A stretch of DNA of 64,000 nucleotides. It comes from Verrucomicrobiaceae bacterium (lineage in GTDB: Bacteria; Verrucomicrobiota; Verrucomicrobiia; Verrucomicrobiales; Verrucomicrobiaceae). Every line of letters starts with the position of its first letter. The stretch's first letter is position 1. The DNA is taken from positions 248,001-312,000 of the forward strand of contig JACKQF010000002.1 of NCBI GenBank assembly GCA_024232965.1, written 5' to 3'. A program made the translations under genes and the position numbers. Below, one piece after another: positions 34,890-45,000 of the stretch. Under the pieces are notes generated by a model that was given only the letters and a program-made list of their open reading frames with translations, did no database searches and had not been told where the DNA came from.

Positions 34890-36161
34890 ATGCCCACCTT
34901 CAACTACAGCGCCCATGGTCCCTCCGGTGTCATCACCGGAGAGCTCAACGCTGCGGATCGCTCCGAGGCCTTCGCCCTTCTGGGTAAGCAACGCCTGCAG
35001 CCCTTCCGCCTGGAGATGAGCGGCATGGGCAGCGCCAAACCCAAGTCTTTGACGGCGAAAAAAGCCACTGCGAAGGCAAACAGTGCCATAGCGAGCGAAG
35101 ACTCACCGAACGGCCCGATTCATCTGAAGCCCCAGCAAGTCACCCTCTTCACCGAAGAGCTCTCCGACCTGCTCGGTGCAGGCATCCAACTCGAACCCGC
35201 CCTCGGCACCATGGAGCGCCGCCGCGAGCTATCCGGAGTGAAGACCCTGGCCACCGCACTGCGCACCAAGATCCGCGACGGCATGGCCTTCTCCAAAGCC
35301 ATCGCCTCCACCAGCCCCAGCTTTGGCAATCTCTTCTGCGCACTCGCTTCCGCAGGTGAAGCCAGCGGATCACTGAGCAGCATCCTGAAGCGCCAATGCG
35401 AGTACATGCGCTCCCAGGCAGCCCTGCGCGCCAAGGTTCTCTTTGCGCTGATCTATCCCGCCTTCCTCATCGTCGCAGCGGTTTCCGTGACGCTCCTGTT
35501 CGTCGTTTACCTGATCCCGAAGCTCACAGAATTGCTCGACTCCACAGGTGGATCGCTGCCACTTGGCGCGAAGATCATTTTGAAGATCAGCGACTTCTGC
35601 AAGTCCGCCTGGTGGATCATCGCGATCGTTGGCGTGCTGGGCTTCATGCTGTTCAAGGCCTGGCTGAGCCGCCCCGAATCACAGATCCCTTGGGCAAAAT
35701 TCAAACTGCGCCTGCCACTCTTTGGCCCGGTCTTGAAGTCACGCTTTTATGTCCAGTTCCTTGAGACCCTGGGCAACCTCGTCGGCAATGGACTACCCAT
35801 GGTGCAGGCGATGCAGTTGACGCACCAAGCCATCGAGAACCCCTACATGCGCCGCGAGTTTGAAGGTGTCATGGAGATGGTAGCAGAGGGCGTGTCTCTA
35901 TCCCGCGCACTCGATCGCAGCGGCATCTTCCCCCCACTGCTGCTGGACATGGTCAGCGTGGGAGAGCAGACCGGCGACCTTTCAGGATCGCTGCAAAAGG
36001 CTGCCGAGAGATTCGACCGCGAGCTCAGCAAGAAGGTCGATCGCATGAGCGCGATGGTGCAACCGCTGATCGTCTGCCTCATGGCCGGCATGGTGGGCAT
36101 CATGGCCTACCTGATGATCACCACCATCTTCCAGACCATCTCCGGAATGACCGTCAAATAA
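34890..36161 (+). CDS. gspF: Type II secretion inner-membrane platform protein GspF
   Basis: A 423-residue polytopic protein with two T2SSF domains. Supporting segments are PTFNYSAHGPSGVITGEL at the N-terminus, VTLFTEELSDLLGAGIQLEP, CALASAGEASGSLSSIL, membrane helix LIYPAFLIVAAVSVTLLFVV, then FYVQFLETLGNLVGNGLPMV, DMVSVGEQTGDLSGSL and C-terminal helix LIVCLMAGMVGIMAYLMI. It forms the platform rotated or contacted by GspE during pseudopilus growth. A basic, alanine-rich insertion at residues about 50-75 (KPKSLTAKKATAKANS) separates the N-terminal segment from the first domain. It starts 21 bp after gspE. Confidence 0.92.
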   Translation: MPTFNYSAHGPSGVITGELNAADRSEAFALLGKQRLQPFRLEMSGMGSAKPKSLTAKKATAKANSAIASEDSPNGPIHLKPQQVTLFTEELSDLLGAGIQLEPALGTMERRRELSGVKTLATALRTKIRDGMAFSKAIASTSPSFGNLFCALASAGEASGSLSSILKRQCEYMRSQAALRAKVLFALIYPAFLIVAAVSVTLLFVVYLIPKLTELLDSTGGSLPLGAKIILKISDFCKSAWWIIAIVGVLGFMLFKAWLSRPESQIPWAKFKLRLPLFGPVLKSRFYVQFLETLGNLVGNGLPMVQAMQLTHQAIENPYMRREFEGVMEMVAEGVSLSRALDRSGIFPPLLLDMVSVGEQTGDLSGSLQKAAERFDRELSKKVDRMSAMVQPLIVCLMAGMVGIMAYLMITTIFQTISGMTVK

Positions 36162-36189
36162 GACCCAATCAACCCCAAAACACACCGCA

Positions 36190-36630
36190 ATGAAAACACA
36201 GAAACTGAACAACAAAAAGCACCGTCGATCCGGCTTCACCCTGGTGGAGATGGTGCTGGTCCTTGGCATCGTAGCCCTCCTCGTCGGCGCAGGCATTGTC
36301 TCGCTGGTCGGCGTGCTGGATGTCGGCAAAGAAAAGCGCGTCAAGGGAGACCTGACCACGCTCAGCTCCGCCCTCCGCGCGTATGAAACGCAAAACATGT
36401 TCCTGCCCAGCACGGAGCAGGGTCTGATGGCCTTGGTGGAAAAACCCTCGTCACGCCCCGCCCCGACTAGCTGGCGCCCCTTTCTGAAGAAGGCCCTGCT
36501 CGATCCATGGGGTCAGAACTACCATTACCGTAAGCCAGGTGCCAAAGACAAAGGCGGCTTTGATGTCTATTCCTCCGGCCCAGACGGCATCGCCGATACT
36601 GCGGACGACATTGGCAACTGGGACCTGTAG
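36190..36630 (+). CDS. gspG: Major pseudopilin GspG
   Basis: A 146-residue type IV pilin-like protein. The prepilin peptidase site and helix read RRSGFTLVEMVLVLGIVALL, with the conserved glutamate at position +5. The C-terminus has the calcium-binding GspG signature: LDPWGQNYHYRKPG and GFDVYSSGPDGIADTADDIG, ending NWDL. It forms the shaft of the pseudopilus. A processing peptidase (GspO/PilD) is not in the window. Confidence 0.93.
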   Translation: MKTQKLNNKKHRRSGFTLVEMVLVLGIVALLVGAGIVSLVGVLDVGKEKRVKGDLTTLSSALRAYETQNMFLPSTEQGLMALVEKPSSRPAPTSWRPFLKKALLDPWGQNYHYRKPGAKDKGGFDVYSSGPDGIADTADDIGNWDL

Positions 36631-36657
36631 TCGCACCTCCGACACGGAAAACATCTG

Positions 36658-37107
36658 ATGCTCATCCACTCGCCAGCTTCCATGCAGCGCGCGCTCCAGC
36701 GGGGTTTCACCCTGCTGGAGATCTGCATTGCCATGGCCATCGGCTCGCTGCTGATAGGTGTGGCAGTGATGGGCATCTCCGCCGTGAACGATGAAAACGA
36801 ACTCCAGCGTCAGGCATCGCACATCGAGCTCACCGCGCGTGAATCGATGATCAAGGCCGTCATGGATCAGCACCCCATTCGCGTCGAGATCCCAGGCGGA
36901 CTCGGAGCTAGCGGGGACGTAACCGTGAAGCGCTACGGCGAAAAGCAATTCCGCAAACCCGTGCGTGGCGAGTTCTGGGAGTTCAGCCCTACCGGCATCT
37001 GCGAGCCCCTAGAACTGCGCGTCATCGGACAGACAGGCAGCATCGAGATGGGCTTTGACCCTCTGACCGGCTGTGCCAGAAACCGCAGCGTCATCGTGAA
37101 AGGCTAA
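36658..37107 (+). CDS. gspH: Minor pseudopilin, GspH-like
   Basis: A 149-residue protein with a pilin-type N-terminus (LQRGFTLLEICIAMAIGSLL) after a 17-residue leader, consistent with prepilin peptidase processing. The rest is short and poorly conserved, as usual for GspH (for example HIELTARESMIKAVMDQHPI and PVRGEFWEFSPTGICEPLEL). The assignment as GspH rests on operon position directly after gspG and on size. It probably sits near the pseudopilus tip. Confidence 0.72.
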   Translation: MLIHSPASMQRALQRGFTLLEICIAMAIGSLLIGVAVMGISAVNDENELQRQASHIELTARESMIKAVMDQHPIRVEIPGGLGASGDVTVKRYGEKQFRKPVRGEFWEFSPTGICEPLELRVIGQTGSIEMGFDPLTGCARNRSVIVKG

Positions 37108-37112
37108 CCACC

Positions 37113-37559
37113 ATGCAGAAGACAGACCTCCATCACCCATCCACCCAGAGCCGCCGCGTCCCGCGCGTGGCTCCACGTGGTTTTGTGTTGCTGGAGATCG
37201 TCCTCGCCATGGCACTGTTTTCCATCGTCGCCGTCGGCATGACGCGTGCGCTAGATCAGATCGCACAGACTTCAAAAGCTGCCCGCATGGAGGCCATGGT
37301 GCTGCGTGTGCTGGAAAGCGTGGTGGCAGAAGTCTCCCACCAGCCCGAATTTAAAAAGACCAGCATCAACTTCCCGAAAACCGCCGACGGCGTGGATGCC
37401 AGCGCCCGCATCGAAAAGATCGAGCTGCGCACCAAGGACAAAGTCGTGCTGGATCATCTCTTCATCGTCCGCGCAGATGCCTGGTTGGCAGATGGGCGGG
37501 ATCAAATGTTCAAACGGAGCATGGAAACCTATGTGTATTCACCCAACAGCGAGTGGTAA
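37113..37559 (+). CDS. gspI: Minor pseudopilin, GspI-like
   Basis: A 148-residue protein starting only 5 bp after the previous stop. Its long basic leader (residues 1-23) is followed by the pilin motif APRGFVLLEIVLAMALFSIV, with a Glu at the +5 position. The C-terminal domain has no distinctive motif (KDKVVLDHLFIVRADAW). The order G-H-I-J-K in the operon supports GspI. It would belong to the I-J-K-H tip complex. Confidence 0.7.
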   Translation: MQKTDLHHPSTQSRRVPRVAPRGFVLLEIVLAMALFSIVAVGMTRALDQIAQTSKAARMEAMVLRVLESVVAEVSHQPEFKKTSINFPKTADGVDASARIEKIELRTKDKVVLDHLFIVRADAWLADGRDQMFKRSMETYVYSPNSEW

Positions 37560-37566
37560 CGGCGCA

Positions 37567-38259
37567 ATGAGCCTGCGCCACCGCGCGGGGTTCACCTTGC
37601 TAGAGGTCATCGCCGCCATGGCGCTGATCATGTTCATCATTGGCGGCGTCTATGGCATCGCCAACGGGGCTATTTCGCTGGGCACCAGCATGAATGTCGC
37701 ACGCATCGCAGAGACCCGGCTCACCAATTTCAGCAGCGTCTGGCGCGACTACTTTGAAAACCTCCCACCCGGCGTCCGCTTCACTGGTGGTGCTGAAAAA
37801 GTCGCACGCGGCGGACGCGGCAGCCTTTTGATCGAAGGCGGCGATGTCCCCTTCGCCTGGACACCATCCGTGCGCCTAGCAGAGGCAGTGGAATTCAGCG
37901 TCGTGCGCGGGGCAAACCGAGACTACGACCTCGTCGTCCGCCACTTGAAGAAGCCAGAGCGCCCCATCAGTCCAGACGACTACAAGATCATCGCGCAGTT
38001 GCCGCTTTTGCAGGGACTCAAGAGCATCAGTTGGGCCTACTTTGATGCCACGGAGAAAAAGTGGTTCAACTCCTGGGATCCGAAAAAGCGTCCCACGCCC
38101 CCCCTCTTCATGCGCATGAAATTCCAGTTCACCGAAGATCCGCGTGAGCATGAATTCGTCTTCTGGATTGCCAATGACCTCGCCATCGTCGGCGATCCCG
38201 CCTCTGCCTCACCAGCAACTGAACCCGCAAACGTGAACGCCCCACTTCAGGGTAACTAA
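37567..38259 (+). CDS. gspJ: Minor pseudopilin, GspJ-like
   Basis: A 230-residue protein; the start at the ATG at 37567 is 7 bp after the previous stop and puts the pilin motif RAGFTLLEVIAAMALIMFI near the N-terminus. A longer in-frame extension overlaps the preceding gene and is not supported. Internal blocks YDLVVRHLKKPE, LPLLQGLKSISWAYFDATEK and HEFVFWIAND resemble GspJ, which is longer than GspH and GspI. It ends with a small-residue-rich tail, and 13 bp separate it from gspK. Confidence 0.78.
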   Translation: MSLRHRAGFTLLEVIAAMALIMFIIGGVYGIANGAISLGTSMNVARIAETRLTNFSSVWRDYFENLPPGVRFTGGAEKVARGGRGSLLIEGGDVPFAWTPSVRLAEAVEFSVVRGANRDYDLVVRHLKKPERPISPDDYKIIAQLPLLQGLKSISWAYFDATEKKWFNSWDPKKRPTPPLFMRMKFQFTEDPREHEFVFWIANDLAIVGDPASASPATEPANVNAPLQGN

Positions 38260-38272
38260 GCCCTCCCCGTCA

Positions 38273-39223
38273 ATGATCCACACCGTCACTATCACCAATC
38301 GCCGCCAGCGCTGCCGCCAGGGTTCCGCCCTGATTGCTGTGTTCTGGATGATCGCGATCTTGGGCATGGTGATGTATGCCGGTGCCAAGGCATTGGAGGT
38401 GGATAGCACCCACGCACGCCTCATGCGCGGCCGCACCTATGCCAAGCGCCTCGCAGAAATGGGCATGGAAGTGGCCAAACATCCCGCCATCCGGGAGGAC
38501 GACCCCGTCCTGCACTACTCGAGCCCCGTCGGTGGCAGTTACAATGTGAAGCTCGTCTCCGAAGAAGCCCGCTTTAACATCAACGTCCTTCTCCAGAGCG
38601 GAGACAAAGTCATCCTGCGCCGACTTTTCACCCGCTGGGGCTTTAAGCCAGAGTTCACTTCCGCACTGCTCGACGCACTCAAAGACTGGGTCGATGCCGA
38701 TGACAACGTCTCCCTAAACGGCGCAGAAAAGCGCGAGTACGACAAGGTCGGCCTCAAGGGCCTGCCCTTCAATCGCCCCTTCAAAGAAGTGGATGACATG
38801 CTGCTCGTGCGCGGCATGGACTACGTCAATCTGAACCGCCCTGATTGGCGCGAATGGTTCACCGTCTATGGCGATGGACGCGTCGATGTGAATGACGCCC
38901 GCGCAGAACTCATCAGCGTTCTCGCCGATGTTCCCATGGAGCGCGTCGCGCCGATCCTCAGCTTCCGAGTCGGACAGGATGGCATCCTGAATACCCGCGA
39001 TGACGGCAGACTTTCCTCCGTCCCACAGTTCGCCCAGATGCTCGGCGTCTTTCAGCCACAGATCGTTCAGCAACTGACCCAGTGGGTGCAGTTCCAAGGC
39101 CCCATTCGTCGCATTGAGAGCATCGGTGCTCTCGGCGATGTGAGTCGTAAATTTGTTCTCATCATGCAAAACAATCGCGCCCTTTGGCGCGGAGAGATCC
39201 CCGCTTATGGCAAAGAATCGTAA
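38273..39223 (+). CDS. gspK: Pseudopilin GspK
   Basis: A 316-residue pseudopilin. Its hydrophobic N-terminus is RQGSALIAVFWMIAILGMVM, with no glutamate at position +5, a hallmark of GspK, which caps the pseudopilus. The alpha domain is visible as LLDALKDWVDADDNVSLNGA with NRPFKEVDDMLLVRGMD, matching the GspK core (WVDxDD...G...Y). The final part has NVNDARAELISVLADV. Its end overlaps the next gene by 17 bp. Confidence 0.9.
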   Translation: MIHTVTITNRRQRCRQGSALIAVFWMIAILGMVMYAGAKALEVDSTHARLMRGRTYAKRLAEMGMEVAKHPAIREDDPVLHYSSPVGGSYNVKLVSEEARFNINVLLQSGDKVILRRLFTRWGFKPEFTSALLDALKDWVDADDNVSLNGAEKREYDKVGLKGLPFNRPFKEVDDMLLVRGMDYVNLNRPDWREWFTVYGDGRVDVNDARAELISVLADVPMERVAPILSFRVGQDGILNTRDDGRLSSVPQFAQMLGVFQPQIVQQLTQWVQFQGPIRRIESIGALGDVSRKFVLIMQNNRALWRGEIPAYGKES

Positions 39224-40427
39224 AGCCACCTGTGAATTACTGCTGCCAGCCGCTACTGGTTGGGAACGCTGGACCGCCATCGACGATGGCCCGCTGACTC
39301 GTGTCGAGACATCCCCCGGCGATGCCCTTTCGTTCAGCAAAGAAACCCAGCGCCGAGTGCTCTCACTGCCCGTCGCCCAGACCTGGGTGTTGCCCGCCTG
39401 GCTCAAAGGCGAGGCCGCACACATGCGCGATATGGCGCAACTGCACCTCGAACGTCTCGGCGTCCGCTCCGGCGAAGACGACCAGACCATGCAGGTCCGT
39501 CTCCTCACAGAAAACGACGGCGCACACCTCGTCGCCATCACCGCGCTGAAGGATGAGGCCACCCCGCTCGAAAATCTGAACCCCTTCCCTGATGAAGTCG
39601 TCGCCAGCGTCGCGTGGCGCTGCGTTCCGCTCAACTCCATCGTTGTTTGGAGAGAACTCGGACGTCTCGTCGTCGCCATCAGCAACATGGAAGGCGTCAT
39701 CTACTCCAGCCCACTGTCCTCCGTGCGACTGGATGAGCACGCCCTGGGAGAACTCAATAATATTTGCCTCCAACTCGGCTTTCAACGCGTCTTGTCACGC
39801 GTCGATTGCATCGTGCTGTGGTTGGAGGACGAAGGCGATCTCGACCAGATCCGCCGCATCACCGGCATCTCCGCAGTCCGCGAAGACATGCCCGATCCAG
39901 TCATCATCCCCAAAGGCAGCAGCACGCTGAAGCCCCTGGATCTGCGACTGGAAAAGCAGCGTCAGGACAAGTCAGCACGCAATCGCCTCATGGCCCTGAC
40001 CGCAGGCGCGCTCGTCGCCGCAGCCATCGCCATTATCGCCACACTCACCTCCATGGCCGTCAGGGAGCGCAATGCCCTGCGCGAGCAAGTCGCGAACCTA
40101 GCACCGCGCGCGGCACGCGTCATGGATCACCAACGCGCCTGGCAGGAAGCCGCGCCGGCCGTTGATCCATCCCAATCCGTCATGCAGTTACTCATGAATT
40201 GCATGAGCCCGCCTTCGTCGACGGAGGTCACCATGATGCACTTCGAGTACACGCCGACGAATCTCATCCTGCGCGGCCGCACGCCGGACACATCACTGGC
40301 ACTGCGCTACGCCCAAGAAATGAAGGAGAACGAGGAACTTCTCGCCTTCACCTGGGAGACCCCACCGCCCCAGATTAATAATGCTGACAACAGCGCCACC
40401 TTTGAAATGAAAGGATCCCGCCCATGA
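39207..40427 (+). CDS. gspL: GspL-like assembly protein
   Basis: A 406-residue protein with a cytoplasmic actin-like N-terminal part (residues about 1-230) and one membrane helix at about 256-278 (LMALTAGALVAAAIAIIATL), followed by a periplasmic ferredoxin-like part. This topology and its place between gspK and a GspM-like gene indicate GspL. The N-terminal ATP-binding motifs of PilM are not clear, as expected for GspL. The start at 39207 (MAKNRKATCELLLPA) overlaps gspK by 17 bp. It would couple GspE to the periplasmic components. Confidence 0.75.
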   Translation: MAKNRKATCELLLPAATGWERWTAIDDGPLTRVETSPGDALSFSKETQRRVLSLPVAQTWVLPAWLKGEAAHMRDMAQLHLERLGVRSGEDDQTMQVRLLTENDGAHLVAITALKDEATPLENLNPFPDEVVASVAWRCVPLNSIVVWRELGRLVVAISNMEGVIYSSPLSSVRLDEHALGELNNICLQLGFQRVLSRVDCIVLWLEDEGDLDQIRRITGISAVREDMPDPVIIPKGSSTLKPLDLRLEKQRQDKSARNRLMALTAGALVAAAIAIIATLTSMAVRERNALREQVANLAPRAARVMDHQRAWQEAAPAVDPSQSVMQLLMNCMSPPSSTEVTMMHFEYTPTNLILRGRTPDTSLALRYAQEMKENEELLAFTWETPPPQINNADNSATFEMKGSRP

Positions 40428-41011
40428 AGAAACGGGAAAAAACACTGCTCATCGCTTTCAGCCTCGTCTTCCTCGTCATCGTCGGCGGCGGATTGCTGAC
40501 CTTTGGTCTGCGCAACTATCGCGAGATCGGCAGCGAGATCGAAACGCTTCAGAATCGCCTTGTTGAAATGAATGCAGCCATCTCTCAGGGCGAGGAATGG
40601 CAGCGCAAGAGCGACTGGCTGGAAGCTCACGTGCCCGCCTTTGGCTCGCGCCAAGAGGCCTCCGCCAAGTTGATGGAGACGGTCACGAAAGAGGCCGAGT
40701 CAGCCGGCATCAAGATCGCCTCCCGCGAGTTCATCGAAGAAATCCGGCAACTCGGTCCTGACGGACTTCCGCTTGAGGATGAAGGTGGCACTGGCTTCTT
40801 CGACAAGGCATCAATGAAGTTGACCCTCACTGGCGTAAAGGAAGAACCCTTCTTCAAGTGGCTGCACGCACTGCAACGCCCCGATGGGTTCATGGGCGTG
40901 ACTCGTCTGCAAATCAATCCCGCCAGCCAAGGAAAAACCATCAACGTCGAAGTGGATATCACCCACTACTATCGCGAAAGCCAGGCCCCAAAACTCACCA
41001 AGGTGAACTAA
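40424..41011 (+). CDS. gspM: GspM-like protein
   Basis: A 195-residue protein with a short basic N-terminus, one helix (TLLIAFSLVFLVIVGGGLLT, residues 7-26) and a coiled segment (EIGSEIETLQNRLVEMNAAI) leading to a periplasmic domain. Its ATG overlaps the gspL-like stop by 4 bp (ATGA), so translation is coupled. Position and topology fit GspM, the dimeric partner of GspL; sequence motifs alone would not identify it. Confidence 0.68.
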   Translation: MKKREKTLLIAFSLVFLVIVGGGLLTFGLRNYREIGSEIETLQNRLVEMNAAISQGEEWQRKSDWLEAHVPAFGSRQEASAKLMETVTKEAESAGIKIASREFIEEIRQLGPDGLPLEDEGGTGFFDKASMKLTLTGVKEEPFFKWLHALQRPDGFMGVTRLQINPASQGKTINVEVDITHYYRESQAPKLTKVN

Positions 41012-41026
41012 CAGCGCCCTCTGCCC

Positions 41027-41794
41027 ATGAACTCTCTCTTTTCAAAAATCGCCATCGCCAGTCTGCTCATCAGCGCAGGACTACGCGCCCAAGACGCTGC
41101 CGTAGACGCGACTCCGGGTAGCGAGGAAATCAAACGCGCCAAGATCCCGACCAGCGCCGACGGTGCCCCCGCCACCGATTCCGACGAGTCCGATGCACCC
41201 GTGCCGCAGCCAAAGCTTGAGCATTACGCGATGCTCTGGAATCGCTCCGTCTTCACCACCCACGATCTCCCAGTCACAGAAGAAGTCGCCGCAGGTCCCA
41301 AGTTCACCGACAACCTCTCACTCGCAGGCATCTACGAAGTGGATGGCGCCGTCGTAGGTGTCATTGTGGACCGCACGACGTCCTTGATTTCCGAGGTAAA
41401 GATCGGCTCAGAAAATGAGTCCGGCATTCGCATCAAAAGCGTCACCCCCGGTGTCACCCCCGACAAGACGCGGCTCCAGCTCCAAAAGGGCGATCAGGCT
41501 GGTTGGATCGGTTTCACCGACGGCGTCGCCGGTGGTCCAGGAGACACGGGCGGCCAAGAAGCACCCGCACAAGCTTCTGCTCTCGCTACCCGCCCCGGTC
41601 CCCCCGGCACGCCGCCTCAAGGCCGCCTGAACCCTGTCACACCACAGCCGCAAATGCCACCTCAGCCCGGCGGCAACATGGCCCCACCACCCGCCCAGAC
41701 CGTCATGCCCGCCCTACCGGTCCAGCAAACAGGTTCGCCTCTCCCAACAACCCCAACAGCTCCGCTCGACGACGTGCCGCTGCCTCCTCCTTGA
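41027..41794 (+). CDS. Secreted GspC/GspP-like protein with proline-rich tail
   Basis: A 255-residue protein with signal peptide MNSLFSKIAIASLLISAGLR and no further helix. Residues about 65-165 have LEHYAMLWNRSVFTTHDLP, then DNLSLAGIYEVDGAVVGVIV and KIGSENESGIRIKSVTPG, resembling the homology region of GspC and its pilus counterpart PilP. The tail from about residue 180 is low-complexity Pro/Gln/Gly. Being last in the secretion operon, it probably links the inner-membrane platform to the outer-membrane secretin. Unlike classical GspC it lacks an N-terminal membrane anchor. A secretin gene does not follow. Confidence 0.6.
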   Translation: MNSLFSKIAIASLLISAGLRAQDAAVDATPGSEEIKRAKIPTSADGAPATDSDESDAPVPQPKLEHYAMLWNRSVFTTHDLPVTEEVAAGPKFTDNLSLAGIYEVDGAVVGVIVDRTTSLISEVKIGSENESGIRIKSVTPGVTPDKTRLQLQKGDQAGWIGFTDGVAGGPGDTGGQEAPAQASALATRPGPPGTPPQGRLNPVTPQPQMPPQPGGNMAPPPAQTVMPALPVQQTGSPLPTTPTAPLDDVPLPPP

Positions 41795-41974
41795 TCCTCA
41801 CAATAGCAAGCACTGCAGCGGTCAGGCTATGACCACCCCATTCTTTCGTTGCAGTGCGGATTATGTTTCCTGGAAAGCGCGGGCAACGAAGGCCCCGACG
41901 TAGCAATGCAAGGCAGTGCTTCTTGGTGCACAGTTTGTGGCGGCCATAGACGCGCCGATACAGCTTGCGGGTCC

Positions 41975-42009
41975 AAAAAAGGCCGACGGCAGCAGCGCTA
42001 CCGTCGGCC
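41975..42009 (-). terminator. Rho-independent terminator of the PVC heme-protein gene
   Basis: Read on the minus strand, GGCCGACGG pairs perfectly with CCGTCGGCC around an 11-nt loop and is followed by TTTTTT (complement of 41975-41980). It lies 15 bp after the stop of the large heme protein gene. It also lies beyond the end of the secretion operon and may stop its transcript less efficiently. Confidence 0.85.
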
Positions 42010-42024
42010 TCAGTCAAATCGCGA

Positions 42025-45000
42025 CTACTTCGGAAACGGATGTTCCTTCAGCAGTTGCTCGGTGTTGTAGAACATCATGCGGCCTGGATTGGCAGCGCGG
42101 ACCTTTTGCACTTCAGTGGCTTGGATCGGTGCGGCTTGGTTGCCGAAGCTGTTGCGGACAAAGGTCAGAACTGCAGCGATCTCTTCGTCCTTTAGCATGC
42201 CTCCAAAGGGCGTCATCGGAACTTGGCCATCGTATTTCTTGCCGTTGATCTCCAGAGGCCCCATCAGGCCGTACATCGCGACCTTGATCAGACGCTCATT
42301 ATCACCCATGACCCATGGGCTCTTCTCAATGGAGGGGAACGCTGGATCGAGCCCTTTGCCCGTTGGCTGATGGCAGGTCACGCAATGCCCTTCACGGAAG
42401 TAGATCTTCTGACCGATGAGGTACTGCTTCTTGCCTGCTTCATCCAGATGGGCTGGAGCAGGCAACTCGGCGAACTCAGGCTTCTCAACTTCCACAACGC
42501 CATTGAGGCGATCCATAGCGGTTTTCGCAGCGCCTTCGCTCCACACGTCCAGCGGCTTGCTGCTGGCAATGGCGACGATCTTTTTCGCGGCCTCGGTGTC
42601 TGGCAACCATGACGCAGCCACGACAGCTTCGAGACGCACGCGACCTTCCTCATCAGCGGCAGCTTTTTCAAGCAAGGCGACGTGATCTGCGATGCGATGG
42701 GTGTTGTAACGCAGCACACGCACGGCTGCGGCGCGGGCATGAAAGTCGCTGGAGGCCAGCATCTCGCGCAATAGACCTTCATCAGCTTGATTCAGGCCCC
42801 AGGTGGTCCAGAGCGCTTCCAGCTTTGCATGCACATCAGTCTGGGTAGCGGCCCAGGCTTTGACTGCTGGCAGCACTTCTTTAGGATCACGGCCGCGAAG
42901 CTCGCGACGTGTCCGATAGCGGGTGCGCAATTCAGGAAGTGTCAGGTTATTGAGCAGGGTTTCGATGCTAGCACCGGCGACTTCTGCGGGCTTGACCAGA
43001 GGACGGCTCGGGTAGGTGATGCGGTAGATGCGGCCGTGGACGTGGTCCCGGAGAGGATCGCGCGCATTGTGTTGCATGTGGCCGATGAGGACGTTGTGCC
43101 AGTCGATGACATAGAGGGAACCATCCGGCGCGAACTCGAGATCCACAGGGCGGAAATTGCCATCGCTGCTCTGGAGTAAGTTTTGACGGAAGGTCGTCTT
43201 CCAGCCGGTGCCATCGTCTTGGATCTGGTGCTGCTTGATACCAAGGAATCCGATGGCATTGCAGAGGATGAGGTCTCCCTGCACTTCATCGGGGAAGTGG
43301 CGGGAGGACACGATCTCAAGGCCGGAGGTCGGACGCACACTTTCGCCTTTTGGCACGAGGTCCGGAGTCGAGGGAGTCTTGCTGCCAAAGGCGGGTTTGA
43401 CTTCCACCGGCAGCATCCAGTTCACACTGGTGCCGGAGGTGTGCAGGAAGAAGTCCTGACCCCAGCGATCAAACACAGCGCCCCATGGGTTCGGGATCTG
43501 CAACTGCGCGGTGCGCTCCAGCATCCCGCGTTGCGGGCTGTAGCGGAAGAAGCCGCCATCGACGCACCGCACGGGACCGTATGGTGTCTCGATATTGGAG
43601 TGAAGAAAGACGCCTTCGCACATGATGAAGGCACCGCTCGGGTCTGCGGTATAGGCGCCGATCGCATGGTGCGTATCGTGCGTGTCAAAACCGCCCAGGA
43701 TAATCTCTCTGCTATCGGCCTTGTCGTCGCCGTTGTCATCCCGCATCAGCTCCAGGTTTGGCTCTTGGGAAAGATAGACGCCCTCTGGTGCAAACTCGAA
43801 GCCGATGGGCAAATGCAGCTTGTCCGCAAACACCGTTTCTTTGTCGGCCTTCCCATCGCCATCGGTGTCTTCATAAATTAGGATCTTGTCGTTCGGCAGT
43901 GCATCACCTGGGCGATAATGCGGGTAAGTGGGCATCGTGGCGACCCAAAGGCGGCCCTTGTTATCAAAGGACAACTGCATTGGGTTTGCCAGATTGGGAA
44001 ACTCCTTCTCGCTTGCAAAGAGCTCCACCTTATAACCCTCTGGCACGGTCAGTGACTTCACGGCGTCCTCGCCATAGAGGTACTCTTTCGAGCCATTCTT
44101 AACGCTCGGCTGATAGTTTGTGGGAACTTCTGGCAGCGCATGAGTCTTGCTATCATCCACGGTCAGATCGGTCTTCTTGCCAGCCGCAACTTCATGAATG
44201 ACGGTATCGCGCAGCGCGGTCATCTCGCGCGTCTTTTGCACTTCGTCTGGATAGTTCTGCGGGCCAAAAGGATTGTAGCGCTGACCGTAGGCGTGCACGC
44301 CGTTGACGAGGTTGTAGTCGCTATTCCAGAAGTAATCCTTCTGCTTCACCGCTGCGTTCACGAGTTCAGGATCAGCCTTCGATACGCGTGATTGATGGCC
44401 ATAAAGACCCGTGGCCAACAGTTCCGCTACAACTTTGTAGCCTTCTTCATTCGGCACGAAACCGCCAGTCGTCATGGGCTTGTCGGACTTCGTGTAAAGT
44501 TCATTGGTCGGAGAGAAAAGATCGATGAAAGTCAGGCCGTGCTTCTTGGCGACGTTCTCGATTGCGCCCGAATAGAGGATCAAGTTAGCGTTCTCCTTGT
44601 GACCATCCGGCAGATCGCGCACGGCGGACTGATTCTCGTAGGCGATCGGGGAGACCAGCACGAGACGCGGTGCCGCCTGGCCATTGTAGGCCTTGCTCAG
44701 CGTATGTTGCACCCAAGCATCCAGCTCTGCCTCAAAGTTGGCGACCTTGCTGGGCCCATCAAAGGATTCGTTGTAACCAAAGAAGGCCACGATGGTGTCT
44801 GCCTTCAGATGTGTCAGCCACTGATCAGGCGTCGGGAAGAAGCCCTTGCCATGATGCACGTCCTTGTCTGGATGAAACTTCTCCGCGCCAGGAAACGCCC
44901 ATTGCGAGACGCGCGATGGATGCGGCCGAAACCCCGGGGTATCGCCAACGTGACCCATGTTGCGGAAGATCAGAGCCTGATCCGGATAGCGCAGCGTCAG

